Part shown: in pieces, positions 25,601-40,700 of the stretch
How the letters are laid out: every line of letters begins with the position of its first letter
How positions within the stretch are numbered: the stretch's first letter is position 1
Assembly (NCBI GenBank): GCA_028015205.1
Contig: CM051508.1
Location: 15,704,001-15,768,000, forward strand
From: Mytilisepta virgata
Lineage: Eukaryota; Mollusca; Bivalvia; Mytilida; Mytilidae
DNA length: 64,000 nt
Direction: 5' to 3'
Position numbers and translations under genes: made by a program
Notes under the pieces: model-generated
What the model saw: the letters and a program-made list of their open reading frames with translations, nothing else
What the model was told of the DNA's origin: nothing
Databases searched by the model: none

Positions 25601-28600
25601 AGTCAGGATGATAACACAGTCAGGTGTTTGCCAAATTGTCGCCTTGTCACACTCATGGTACGAATCGTGTATTATATACATGTAATACAATATACTTATG
25701 ATATATTTTTGTTCTTCGGAAACTTCATCTTTAAAGAATTGTAAACTATAAAATTTACAAATGTAATTAATATGATTAAGTAGATGTTCAATTTCCTGAT
25801 GATTGATATCATTGTCATGATAGTGTTTTTTTCTGTGTTTTTGGATTACATTTTTATACATAATTGTGTTGTTTTAAATTGGTGTTTAAATGTAGAATTG
25901 AACAGAAATAAAGTATAAAAGAACCTTTCAACGACTTGAGTCTTTATTATACGACGAAAGCCTATTAGAAAACAATGTTAGTAGTAAATTAAATTTATAA
26001 CCTTTTTTAATTATATTTTTAAGTCAATTGTTCAATTATGCTTAAATCTATGGTCATTTTAATGTATAACCCTTCGGTGGTCTAGTGTTCGTTTCGAAAC
26101 GCGACTTCAAAAATGATATTTGCTGCTATGACGTACATAAGAGTAAGAGATGTTGGATTTCTCCATTGGGAAATGAGTAAGCTCCTTGCAAGTCCTATTG
26201 TGATAACATCAACTCTCACATGATACATGTAATTATTGTAACTGGCATTAAAATTGATTTTGGATATATAAACTTTGACCCGCTACATAATATGTTATTT
26301 TGGTAATTGGGTTTCAGCTAGAATTTCAAAAAGGGCAGGATACAAGAGCAAATCCTGGAAAGGCCATTGTTCGGTGCGTCTCAATCAATTATTAGTACCA
26401 TCCATTATTATCATATTACAATTACATAAATCTCCATTTATGATTTTGTAGTCGCCTATTGCAACCAATAAGACCTACGGATAAGCAAAGGAGACGTAAG
26501 CTTGATTATGGTTTTTCATTATTTTTCAAAAAAATATTTTATTGCAATCTTTAATTTCAAAACAGTTTTCGCACTTGGAATTAATATTTTTCAATGAAAA
26601 GAAAAGTTCGATTCTGTTGTATCGTTTAAGAACTTACAGCGGCTCTCAACAACATCATTCAAGGCGCAGTTCACTCCCTGTGATTTTATGACCCAGTAAT
26701 GCATGGAATAGTGTCTCAAGATATTACACTAACAAAAGGTTTATTTCTACTTTTACATACCTACAATGAACTACGATAGGGGATTTAACTGCCTCATACT
26801 CATGTCTCCTGACGTAGGAATGGAACACAACTAAACCCAAGGTTTCAGGTATTCCATGATCCGGCCAAGCTGTGTAATGGTACTGTGTTAATGATCTCTC
26901 TATCTGTAAGTAAAGTCAGCAAATACCAAAGGGATATTCGAAAGAGGGAAAAATCGAAACAACTGACAAACTCCGGAGAACAACGAAGACAGGACCAAAA
27001 CAATACATGCACTACAATTAAAAACCAAATATATATGAACGACAAGGACCCCACCAAAAAACTGGAGGTAGACTCGGGACACCCGTCATGCTGCCCATTT
27101 CAAAACCGGTATGAGAAAGGCATAAAATCAATGGAACAGGTGCATTGTCATTTGGAAAACGGTTTTTTCATACATGTCAACCAAGTCATGATGACTTCCA
27201 TAAAACTTTAATAAGGATGACTCCAAGGAGCAACCCTGTCTGAGCAACGTTTCTGTTAGGAGCAACAAAATCCATTTTATTATTGTTTACATATTGTAGA
27301 ACATAAGAATGATATATTAATAATATTGTGTGAGTTTTGTTAATTCAAATGTTCACATCTTGTGAATCAAAATAGGCCTCATAGAATTAATTATTACCAC
27401 TGAATCGATACCTCTGCTTTGGACTCCAAGTCCCCAGGGTATCTGCAGCTCTGTTGATAGTTTTTCGATACAATCCCGAAATTTACATTTTAAATTTAGT
27501 GTTAGAAAACTGTTAAGTAGTATAAAAGCTAAGGAGGATCTCCCGTGTGCATAGCTCTCTGTCCTTAGATGGTTTTACCTTTACAGTTTTGGTCAGTTAG
27601 CATTTTATAAACTTTGCTATTCGACCTTTTGAATTAATTTGGATTTCAACATTTTAAGCCTTAAGCATAACTGATAAAACGCAATGTTCACATCCAGTGC
27701 ATCAATATTGGTATAATAGTGGAATTCATTTGTTTTTATTATTGTATGTAGTAGCCAGTCATTTAGAGGCGATTATTAGTTTTCTTGTGAATTAGATGGT
27801 TGCCCTTTGACCACACATCGACCATATATATTTTGAAAATTGTTTACATGGTAAAATGATATTGATGGATTGATGCATATCTAGTATCCTATATTCCTAT
27901 GTGTATTGTGATATTTGTAACATTCATTTATGAGAAATGGTTATCCTCTCGGTATAAAAAGAGGTAAAAGTCGATTTTGTTTACGTTTAAAGTATTCTTT
28001 TAAATGCATGTTTAACATGAGAGAGTGAAAACGAACCTCTTTGTGTTGAATAGTCAATTTTCTCACAATAAAGAGAGCATATTCTTTTTCATATGTTTTC
28101 ATGATGGTATATCGACCAGCAGCAAATGGGCGTATAGGGCTATCAGGCCAATATTTAGCACATTTTTCCTGAAAAATAAGTTGTCAGAATTTAATTGCAG
28201 TATATATTTTGCATAAGTTTAGAACATAACCATTATTTGTTACGTGAAATATGCTGTTTTATAGGCTCAATTTAGATGCGTGTAGAATACAATTCAGTCA
28301 CCCAATGACTACATTAAATCCTTAAATCAAACAGAAGTTGTCATAAACAGGTGTTACGAACGAAAGTCAACATCCACTAACTCTATTTGCAAGTGCGTGA
28401 ATAATTGATCATTTCTTTAATAAATATATTAGCATGTATGTCTACAAACGAACATGTAACGAAATTGAATTGAAAGTTAGATTAATTATTATAATTGGAG
28501 TTCCAGATATTTTTGTTCCATAAAGGAAGACTTTTGAGGTTTGTTGAAATTATAAGACAAGATGTCACTAGAACATTTTCTTTTGGTTTATCATCATTTG

Positions 28601-31600
28601 AAGAGGCTTACAGTAATTGTGATCCTAAAGGCCTCTAGCTTCTGTTTAGTTTTTATGTGATCGCGATGATGCTTGTTACAATTTAATGAGAACAAAAGAC
28701 AAAATTCCACAGGTGAATGGTCTGAAAATGAAATGATGTAAATATACCTATGATATTTGTAATATGTAGGGCTCTTGTAAAGATGCCAAATAATGCAAAT
28801 ATGCCAATGATATATGTATAGCATTGGCCCTTGAAGAGATGACTACGTTTCAGCACAATTTAACGATAGGTTATTAATTATAAGCTATAATAATACCTTA
28901 ATTCCTTCTTTAAGGTTTGTTAACATCACAATTTGTTTCACATTTTCCTGCCAAATCATTCTCCAGAAATCTTCAATCGTGCAGTGTTTTGGTCCTAATG
29001 AGAACAATTCCTTACATTCGTTTTTTTTCACATTTCCATATGAGAATATTTTTATAATAAACTAAATGTATAGTATCAAAACTTTTAATAAAAAAAATTA
29101 AGCTGTTATGAATGAAAATTAGTTTTTGCATAAAACAGTTTACAGGAAACAACTACAACCCATTTTAAAAGATATAAAAATAGCTATGCCTACCACTTAG
29201 CAGCTTGGTATTTTTCGTTGGCTCTTCATCACAATTCGAAACAAGTACATTGTATATGGTGGTGTACTTGTGCTCGCAACAATTCTTAAACAAAAAAAGG
29301 TTTCTGGGAAGAATTAAAAAAAAAACAAATGATATTTTACCTTGTGTTGCAATATATGCTTTTTCATTTTCTAGTCCCTAAAAATAAAAGCAAACCTATT
29401 AGAAGATAATAAATAAACACCATACTACTAATAAATACTATTAAATTAAATTATACAATAAAATGTCTATTTCCAAAGATTTAAAACAATTTCGCTACTA
29501 CTCAATGTACAAAGTTAGAAAACATATGTTGTGTTTTGTGATCTTTTATATTCTGTCCGAGGGGCCTCGGTGGCCGATAGGTCTAGGTATTTCGTCATGA
29601 CTACTAATGATCACTTGCCTGTCAACACTGAGGTCGTGAGTTCGAATCTCACCCATAGCGGGGTGTGTTCGACTCCGATCTTAATTGACAAGAATTGCCA
29701 ATTTTCGAAGGTCGATGGTTCTCTCCGGGAACTCCGGCTTCATCCATCAATAAAAATAGAAATAGTCAAATGTGCTGAAATCGGTTTAAGCTCAACTGAA
29801 CAAATGAAAATATTCTGTCTGAGGGTCTGTCGATTGGATTGGGTTAATTGCTAACCCTTCCGTTTACTTACGTCTATATAGTTAGCATTGATGTAATCTA
29901 TACTGTCATCTCCATCGGTCTCTAGTACAACTCTTGAGTGGTCATCTGTAAAAATATTCAGAAATGTTTATATTTTGTTTAAGGACAGAGCTATGCACGA
30001 GTCAGATATCCCTTAGTTTTCATAAATTTTAAAAATTTTTAACAGTAAATTTTATGTATCAATTTGGGGCTAGTATCGAAATAATAGCAACTGAGCTGTG
30101 GATAACTAGTAATTAATGTGTTTTTATTTAATCTATATAGAAAAGTACGGACTGTCTTAATATTTACATGGAAATGTTGTCTTGAATCTGTTCTTTTTCA
30201 CATTATTCTCCATTTTTCCAACACTACATGGATGAGTTTCGCCAAGCGGAAAACTCTGTAGAAAACATATTTTACCATAACAATTATGAATTATGTGATT
30301 TCGAACAAAAAATATTAATAGTGTTTTTTACAGTAAACATATTTATATGAAATGGTGCTTTTTGTTCATGTAGGTAAAGATGACATACACAAATGTTCCT
30401 CCCCGCCCACCCCCCCCCAAAAAAAAAAAAAAACAAAAAAAAAAAAAACAATAAAAATAAAAATTAAAAGTCAATTGTACCCGGCAATGTTCTGTCGCCC
30501 TTTTGATCTCGTATAAATGTAACTTCAGATAAAGTATACATGAAGTAATGTGGCAGGTGTTCTATTCACCTCTTGCTATACAATACGTAATTTATCACAA
30601 CCTCGACAAAAGAATACCGAACCAATAGCATAATAAGGAGTATCCCTAACATTTAGTTTAACCCTAACGAGAAACATCAGGTGCTATGTGAAAATAAGGT
30701 CAAAGTCCTTTAAAATTAAGGTATGTCTATGAAGTTACTGAAACAGAATGTCCTACCGCATATTCCTGTCTAAATGCTTCGTCATTATTGCGGCGTTTTT
30801 CATCTATTACTTGTTCGAGCTTGTTAATCTGAATATCTAGAATTGTTTCTTCCTTTACACTACTGTTTGCATAAACAGCTTCGTCGGCCTTTTCCTCTAT
30901 TCTGTGATCCATTTCTGCCTCGCACGTTTTGCCACTTCCACTTTTCTCTTTTGTATTTACATTTTCATACAAGGTAAAACAATTCTTTGACTTCTTCGAA
31001 CAAACTATAAAAAATACATCAATATATATTATATTTAAATCGGCTCTTCAAACATTTTTGTTTACTGTTTCATGTTTTTACAATTTTCCGTCTTGATAAA
31101 ACAAATGATAATGTGCATTAATATTAGTAACTTAGGATATTTATCGACCATATTATCCTAACGACTGCTCTACAAATACAGTACTTTTTTAATGTATTAG
31201 ATATAGAAAAAACACAAGTAGAATATATTTATTTAGCAGTAACACAGTGGGTAAACTGTCTTGTGTCTCTTGTGTAGAATATTGTTTTCATTTTACTTTA
31301 CATGAAAAATGTCATTGTTATACTTCTGCAATATCCAGTTTTAATGATGACACCGAGGAATATATTTTTTTGCCATTGTCAATGTCTAAACGTTGGAGTA
31401 GTCAGAGAGTTTTATTTCTGTAATTATTTTGTCAATTAGTCAAAGAAAACATTAAATTTGACAATTTTTTGAACAGATAAAACATGTATTTTGTAGAGAA
31501 GTTATTAAATTAAGAATAATATGTACATTTGAAATATATAAAATCTTTTAAGAAAAGTGCGATGCTATTGAAAAAATTGTAAAATATTTAGATACAAATA

Positions 31601-34508
31601 TTTTTACTCAGTTTATGCATAATTGTAGCATCCCCAGGACGTAATAACTTATTAAAAAGGAATATCTCGTTTAGACTAGATATTATGAAAACAATATAGA
31701 ATTCCTGATTATTTGTAACAAAGAAATATGGTTGTGCATCGCAATTGTAATCTGTAAGTGTAACCTACTCTTTTTATTTATAACTTTGCCTTCCTTTTTC
31801 TTTCCTCTATTTCTACAAATAGAAGAAACTGCATAAAACATTAATTAACTATAATTCGGTTTTTTCGTTAATATGTTTGTTCGCATATTATTTTACTACT
31901 TGAAATATGTAAATATTCTCTTTTAAATATTAAATGTTACTCCAGATTTGTACATTACGTCGATGTTTCAAAAACAAAATACCGTTAAAGAGCCAACTTG
32001 AATGCACAATGACTAAAGGGGTAAAGATTAAAATTAAACAACAAAATAATTGATCGCAAATGAACGAGCACAACAAACATAAACACAGCTGAGAGTCAGG
32101 ATAGTCTGACTTGGTAGAGAAATTGAACAATGACGGAGTTAAACCTGTTTTATGGGTACCCAAACCCCTATCTATGCTGACGCTCTTGTATATATAAATA
32201 TACTATTACACACAATGTGATCGCTTTATAGAACTGCATAATTGGTTAGACGGTATATTTTTCAAATAACAGGGGTTGAAAGTGCTTGTTGTAACTGTAA
32301 TCGAAGGCTCTTATGGCTGCTGGTTGAATACTGTCACTCTATTAAGCAAAATCCATTTAAAAAGAAAATCAATTTCGATTAATATTTAAAAGAAATCAAA
32401 CCTCAGATACAAAGCTGAAGATCAAAACAATGCAAAATACGATTAAAAACCCAATATACTATAGAAAAAAAAATTCAGCAAGGTTTACAGGATATACTTT
32501 TCAGTTTCCAATACTTTCACAAGTTTGCTATATTCATTTTTCAGTTTTAATGAAGAACATTCCGTGATTATATTATATGGAAGTTCGTGTTTTCTTAATT
32601 GTTTTGGATATTTGACGTAAGTATGAAACTCTTTTCAATTTGAAATTGAAACACTACATTTTTATATCCAAAATTACAAGTATATCATATTCTGTTAAAA
32701 ATTTTAAATTTGATTACCATTTTACTGTCGGGTTTCTATATTAATTGTATATATAGTAATATTATGTAGTTTCTTTTGCCACATTAGTTGTAATAAGATC
32801 TAACGTCTTAAAAGAACTGTCATACAAACTTCGAACATTTTCGATAGAGGTTGACCGGTGTACATACAGTTCGTTATATTAAAGAACAATTTCTAAGACC
32901 GTCTCCAGAGATAGCATACTTAAGAACAATTTATGATAGTTTGCAGACTGTCACAGTTTTAACAGGACGCTTTGTGAAATTAGAACTTGTCACATACATG
33001 TACTAAATCTAGCATAATTAAAATTTAAAATTACTTGAAGAATAAAACAAACAAAACAGTTACGATGGCGACAACTATCAGTCCTCCAACCACTCCACCG
33101 ACCGCTGATGCTACTGAACTGGATGCTGGGAGCGAAGAGTCCCTCTGAATGAGCTGAAATAGAGTTTACACATATTACGGAATAAGCAATGGATATAATT
33201 TGATTAACAAATAGTCACAGTTAGATTATGATCAAACTATTTTTCAAATTAGTATTGATGCTATTTTATCTTGCTAAACAAGTAAACAGGTTTTTACTTG
33301 TGAATTTTCAAAAATATAGAATTGTTCAAGGTAAAGGTTTCCAATTTTAACGAAGCAATAGGGCAATGGGAAAAATCCTAAGGCAAGGATTGTATATTGT
33401 TTAAAAAAACCTGACATGAGATATTGGAGTAGACATAGTCATTTAAGAAAAAAAAAACAAACAAAACGTGACATGGTCCTGGTATCGCAAGATATTGCAG
33501 TAGACATGGTCGCTTTTATCAGGATATATACAAGCAGTAGAACAAATTTATTTGTAGAGATTCAAATCATGCATGTTTGCATTCGTATCTCAAGTTTCAG
33601 CAAATTTATATTGTAAAAACATGACATGGTCCTGATATCGCAAGATATTGCAGTAGACATGGTCATTAAAAAAATTCATACAGACTTTATGGCCCTAGTA
33701 CATGTATCAGCAAATTTATACTGTAGAGCCAATGACAAACGATATGTAGTAACGTGGTCCTGGTATCGCTAGATATTGCAGTAGACATGAACAAATTTTG
33801 ATGTCTTTTAGACATGTTTCAGAGTTACACTTTGCCCTGTCATGTGACATGATCTTGGTATCGTTAGGTATTGCAGTAGACATGGTCACGTTAATGTTTT
33901 TAATTTTTTTAAATTTTGAAAATGTTGCATCAAGAGTCTTGCAAGGACATCATCCTACTGCAGACGCATAGTGTGTATTTGACGAGGTCCTGGTATAGCT
34001 AGATATTGCAGTAGACATGGTTACTTAAATAATAAGTATTTAATTTATAAGTAAGACGTTTCAACTGTCGTGTAAAGACACCGTCATTCTGTAGATATAT
34101 ACATTAGTACATTGTGTGACATGTATTGTAATAAAAAACAGATATGCGAAAGGGTTCGTATTCATAAACAACAAATCCGGCAACCTGAGTATAAAAAGTT
34201 TCCGCTGAGCGAACACTTGGACATATGTGCCAATGGGAAATTTAAATTTTACCCGTTATTCAAGTGTAATGACTCAACAGATGACAATCGTAAAGGTCTC
34301 GAAAAAAGATTCATCAAACTTTTCAAACCAAAACTTAATGCAGCATGACTCTTTTACCTACCTCCCTTAATAATGACGTTGCGTCACAGACTCCCCGTAA
34401 CAACGTCGCTAACGACATTACCATTTTAGTCTTGACAAGTACCGAGAAGGAGAAGGATGAAAGCGCTAGACTGTTTAATCTTCGCCGTAAATTCATTTTG
34501 TTAGAAAT

Positions 34509-34553
<45 letters not shown>

Positions 34554-37500
34554 GGAGTTTTATATTTTGTAGTTTTTAATGTGTGAAGGCTATGATTGAA
34601 CTGTTTGGTGGATGACGAGTATATGTACAAGACATTTCTAAAGCAAATATATTTATTTCAAACGTATTAAAATAAAAAAGCTGCTACACGAGTAGGAACA
34701 GTTCCCATATTTATGTGTTGAATTTTATTTGGTAAACTATCTATATTCGTTTGAGCTGGGCGAATTAGAATATAACACTAATAATAAAAACGGTACAAAC
34801 AGAAATACACAGAGACTGCAGAGAGAGATTACAAATTATGAAGAATAATTGTAAATTGACCTAGTTACCTCAAAACAGACTCCAGTTTTGGCGTGACAAG
34901 TTCTATTAACACATTCTGTGCTGCAATTCATTTTACAGTTTTCTCCATAAAACATCTGCAGACACTCTGTAAGTTCATTGAAAACTGGATATATTAAATA
35001 TTTCATAACATTTATAAAAAAAAAAGAATTATTTTTGTTTATTACACTAAAGTAAAGTAATGTTCTTTTAAGTATTTTACAAGACATTTGCGATGAACCA
35101 CGGGAGCTCAACCCACAAAGATACCTCGCACGTCCTGAGGTGGTGGATAGAAGAGAGCCTCTATCTGTGGGATTTTCAGGTTATAAATGTCTGAAGGTTT
35201 CGACAAAGAGTAGGGTAATAGCATCTACAGAAGGCCAAATTAACTGATCGTACCCCAATAATCCAACTTTGTTTTTACACTGGCAGACAAAATTGATCCG
35301 GATAACCAAACAATCAGATGCTTCATGCAGGAATACAATATAACCTAATTCTAGCTTACCCTTTGTGCATGTGTCTCCAAAGAAACCTTTGTCACATCCA
35401 TTAATGCATTTACCATTGATATGGTCACACTGTTCATAATTTAGGCAGTCCCCACACAGGAAACTGCAGCCTAAGCCGTACATTCTGTTACTGCATTCTA
35501 AAAAGAAACTTAAGTGCAGTGGTAAGGTAAGAACATTTTAAAAATAATACCTCCTTTCACTTTATTGCTTGAAACAGAATATACCGTATGACCGTTATCA
35601 GTATTTTTTAACAAAAACTAACTTAATCAAATTTTTAGAGCTGGAATTATGTATATAAATTCTTGTCAAGTTGAAAAACACTTATTTGGTAGAGAATCGC
35701 GTCTATGAATATAAGTTCGGTTCATGAAGGTTGTAAGTTTGCTGATGATTACAAAGGTTATTTCCATTACGTTGTTCGGAACATCTGGGACAAACACCAC
35801 ATGGTCATTTATTTAGAAAAAAGACACGCATAACGTTAGCTTGGTCCTGCTATAAAACGTTTGATTTTTACAGCAGAAATAAACAGGAATATGTGCCCAC
35901 AGGGTATGAAGCCCCACTGAACTATCATTCTCTATGTTCAAAAATCCCAATTTGACATGCAATTGAGACAGATCACTGATAATTAACATATATACCACGT
36001 TGATGGGACTACAAACTGACAAAAAACTGAGAATGTACTGTTTCCAAACTATCATATTACTATGTTCAGTAAACCATGGAAATGGGGTCAAAACCCTCAA
36101 CTAGCATGCGATCTAGAATAACCATGTTATTAGGAACGTGTGTACTGTTACAAGTTAATGTGACTACAACTTCACCCTAAACTACCTTCACTAAAAACTT
36201 TAACATGATAATGTATTGTTACCACACTTTCATATTTCTATGTTCAGTGAACCATAAAAATGGGGTCAAAATCATAATTTGGAATGCAAATTAGAAAGAA
36301 AACATTATAAGGAACACGTGTACTTGTCAATTTAACGTGACTACAACTTCACCCGACACAACCTTCACCAAGAACTTTAACCTGATTAGGGACGGACGGA
36401 CGGACAAACGGACGAACGGACGGACCGAAAAACACAATGCCCCTCTACTATCATAGGCGAGGCTTCAAATATCGCCTTTGCAAAAAAAAAAAAAAAAACG
36501 TTAAGGCAATTCTGCATTGGAAGAGACATTAACAAATATTTCAAGTGGAGGCAAAAAGTAGAGTAATATTTCTTACTTTCATTTTAAAGAAACTTTAGAA
36601 GGACGATTTGCAAATAAAAAAACAAAGTAATTTATGTTGCACTAAAGAATATCCCACAAAAAATATATATACAAACGTCCATATGTTCAAATTTAAAAGA
36701 CAATACGAATTCGTAAAACAACTAGACGTAACGAAAATAATAAAAGAGGGAAAGATATGAAAGAAAAAACCACAAAAGCTCAAGGACGTGCTATGAATGT
36801 CAGCTTAAACCAAAAAAGGGAAATGCCATTAGGTGCTCTGGTAGGTCAAGTGTTTCAAGCCGTGTTTAGTTATTTACGTATTCTTACTAGCATCACAATG
36901 TAAATCTTTCCATCCTGGTTTACATCCACCAATGCATTCGCCTGTCACGTGATCACATATATCTACCATGTTGTAACAATTATCATTACAAATTTTGTTA
37001 CATCCTAGTCCATATGTTCCGGCCTGACACACTACAAACAACAAAATTATAAAAAACGTTTTTCTTTATGTTGTAATGTTTGACAAGGGGAAAAGTTAGT
37101 AACATTTGTGCATATTAATTTCTTTATTTTGATATACTATTATCGGTTTTGCATTATAAGATAATTTCTTGAGATCTGTACACCAGAACCAGAATTTTCT
37201 ACATAGGCTTTTTGCCTTATGACTGTCATGTAAGCAGTTTGATAAAAAATAAAAGTCAAAATAAAAGCAATAAAAACACTCGTAACTATTGACAATCAAG
37301 ATTGTTACTTACAAGTATTAACATAAACAAAAAAAAAAAAAAAAAAATAACATAGCTGTAACTTTTGATAAATACTATGCAGTATAAATCTTGTTTGCAA
37401 CGATATCGAGCATTGTTACTTTTTATTGTGCGATTTAAACAAATGCAAATGCCAGATATTTCCAAAACTGAAAAAGAATACATTTTCTTACTAATAATGA

Positions 37501-37734
37501 AAGTCATTTATACAGTGTAACTTTTAATAATATTTACTACATACAAGGGTTTGTTTAGGCAAATTTAAACAATGTGTTTTTGTTAAGAATAGAACAGTAA
37601 AGGTATATCGTATTATATAAAACTGTTTCTTCTGTACGTGTAGACATGTAGATTTCTATGAATTTCACTCACCAATAGAAATTCAATATATTTGCCCAAA
37701 GCCTGCGGAATGTAGCAAAATAAAATTTCTTGTA

Positions 37735-37785
<51 letters not shown>

Positions 37786-40700
37786 CTAATTGATATAATT
37801 GATAATATTTGACTAATTAGTGTTTTGTATACCGTTAATGCATAAATCTCCTTGCCACCCCGCTTCACAGCCTTTCTCGCAAGTTCCGTAAACATGATTG
37901 CATTTTTCGCCATCCAGGCATTTGCCACATTGCAAACCACATTTTATGCCATAGAAAAAGCCTTCACAAGCTATATACAAAAACATATATAGATAAGTAT
38001 TAGAAAAAATACGATGAATGGATGGATGAATTATTGTATTACGTCCAGTGGCAACCATGTGCATATCAGGACGAGAACATGTTATGATAATGAATATGAT
38101 CCTTGCTTTGTACTAGACCAACACGCTGAGCCGGATTTGTAATGTGCTAGCTCACGAGGTAACTGTCCGCAGAAAGACATATTACCCAACTCGGACACAT
38201 TATACTGACTCCGATCAGACCAGTCCTTTGCTCGTACTCCTAGATGCCGCGTGTTTGGCGGAGAAGCAGCAAATACCAGTTTTAATGTCTTTGGTTTGAC
38301 CCAGCCGGGGATCGAACCCGCGAAATTCCATACTCGAGGCGAGCATGCTACCACGAAACCACCGAGGCGGTTCGAAAAATATGACTTTATCAGTTTATTG
38401 TTTAAAAAATTAAAATCAATCTAACAATTGAAATTAAAAACAATGTTCCTTAACTTTTTATAGTTTAGAATCATATGGAATTAATTTGGAACATTTTTTT
38501 TGTTTTTGTGTATTTCAGTGTATTTAATTTTGGCATATTAATTTACAAAAGGTGCCAAATAAACCAAAATATAACAACTGCCAAGATATCCAATATGTTG
38601 ATACGGTTTACGTTTTACGAGGAAGATGCTCATTAACGTATCTACCTCTGTCGCAGTGGTCACCTTGCCAACCAGGTTTACAGCCATTGTAGCAATTGCC
38701 GGTTTCAGGATAACACACATCATATGTGTCTCCGTAACAATTTTTACTGCAGGCCTGACTACATCCCAGTCCAAACGTTCCTGGTGAGCATTCTGTAAAA
38801 TATGACGACAATAGGATACATGTATGACGATATATATCAACGTAAATTATAACTGTTTTTGTTCTGTATGTTATAGAAATTACAATAAATTCTAAATTGT
38901 GATGAATGAATACATTGGAGAAAGCAAAGAGATAAAAGTTTAACACTCTGTTATGATATATATATCAAATGTAATGAACACTGGATTATATAAATAAAAT
39001 TCAAATATGTAAGAGACAAGCCACAACAGCTGAAATACTTGGTCAGATAAGCATATACCGACACATACAGACAATAGTATGCGCGGTAACTTAACCCATT
39101 ACTTAATATTGTGTTATTTTGAATGCATACGAAGAACGAATACGCACCATAAACCAATTACACAATGGTCAAAGTAATTAAATAACATCAATGTACTTTA
39201 AAATACTTTCTAACTAGAATCGAAACTCAACAATGTTTCCTTCTTCATAAGTTTGTCTTACCATGAAAACCTACAAACAATCTGAAACAATATCATTTAT
39301 GGACAGATAGACAATAGATACACAAGTTTCAAACTGTGTGAATTATTCATGAATTATGCATACCTTCATCGCATTTATCTCCTCTCCATCCCGCGTCACA
39401 ACCATATTGACATGTTCCATCAATATTACTACATATAGCAGAATTCAGGCATTTTCCACAATCCAAACTGCAGTCAGCTCCATAAAAATGACCTTTGCAA
39501 GCTAAATATGAAATTTAGAAAAATGGCAAATAAAAAAAATAAAAAGTAACAGTCTCTGTTAACATTTTATGCATTGAGGAATTTACAATTTCACTTCATG
39601 GTTAAACTGGGCTCGTTCGGGGAATATTACTAACATTATTAAAGAGCAATTACATGTTACCGTTACAAGGTTTAAGAGTACATGTAGATTTGTTTTTATA
39701 TATGTGTTGTGTTCTCAGATATCTAGACCTGTCATGTGTGATCAAGGTGGATTTGCTGTAATTTTAGAAGCTGGCCATGGTAACATGTGCGTGTGTGTGT
39801 GTGTGTGTGTAGTTGGGGTTTTACGCCGTTTTCAGCACATTTGGCTATTTCGCGGCGGCCAGTTGTTATTGGTGGAGGAGGCCGGAGTACCCGGAGAGAA
39901 CTACTGACCTTCGGTAAGAAAATTGGCAATCCTTGTCAATTAAGATCGGAGTCGACCGGCTTGTGGCGAAAAAAATTCCGATTAGTGACGAAGAAATGAA
40001 TTAAGTAGAAGGTTGTCTATAACAGATATTCAGTAATGAAAACATGGTAACAAGATGTAAGGTTTAACGAGTTAAAACCTAAGTCCTTTTAAAAAAGTTG
40101 TAAATTCTAAGTGAATTTTGACTTTAAATCCATGAGAATTTCTTTTTTTATTTTGGATACACTGATCAGTTTATTGATGTTGCTCAAAATGTTTTGGTGA
40201 TTTGTGCAAGTGGTTTTTTTCCTACAAATATACCTTCATCACACTGATCACCTTGCCAACCAGGATTGCAGCCATATATACATTTTCCGGACACATGATT
40301 ACAACCTTTGCAATTTACGCCACAGGTGTGTCTACACATATATCCATAGTTTCCCGGCTGACATCCTGTAAAATGGAAATGTAACTTTTGCTGAATAGAC
40401 ACATTGGTAATTTTATATTTTCGATTTAAGCAGCTTGTGACAAGATCATACAACACCCTCAGTACATGTTTTAGCCAAACAACTGTCACGAGACGTCACA
40501 TGAAACTATAAAGCACCTACGAATGAGGTTGCGACTCGATACAAAAAGACATGAATGGGTACGATCATGTGAAAAATAATAGTTCAATATATTCATATAC
40601 AAATGTATTTAATTGCCATTGGACGTTAAGCAAACGAACATAACTCATTTTCTGTTGAATATAATCAAAACCAGCTTCTTTAAATGAAGGCAATGAAATA

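Noticed and set aside
26885..27211. Open frame of 108 codons on the + strand
   Set aside because: It falls in dispersed repeat family 1 and is not conserved as a frame in the other copies.
29561..29650. tRNA-like sequence with B box
   Set aside because: It is the head of a repeated SINE with a conserved body and tail, not a functional tRNA gene; the same applies to 38372 down to 38290.
33410..34026. Regularly recurring core resembling a CRISPR array
   Set aside because: Spacing is irregular, the spacers are themselves partly repeated, there are no cas genes, and the genome is eukaryotic.
38538..38840. Alternative frame over an EGF exon
   Set aside because: It is a shadow frame; the Cys-rich frame of 38646-38792 is supported by splice phase and module pattern.
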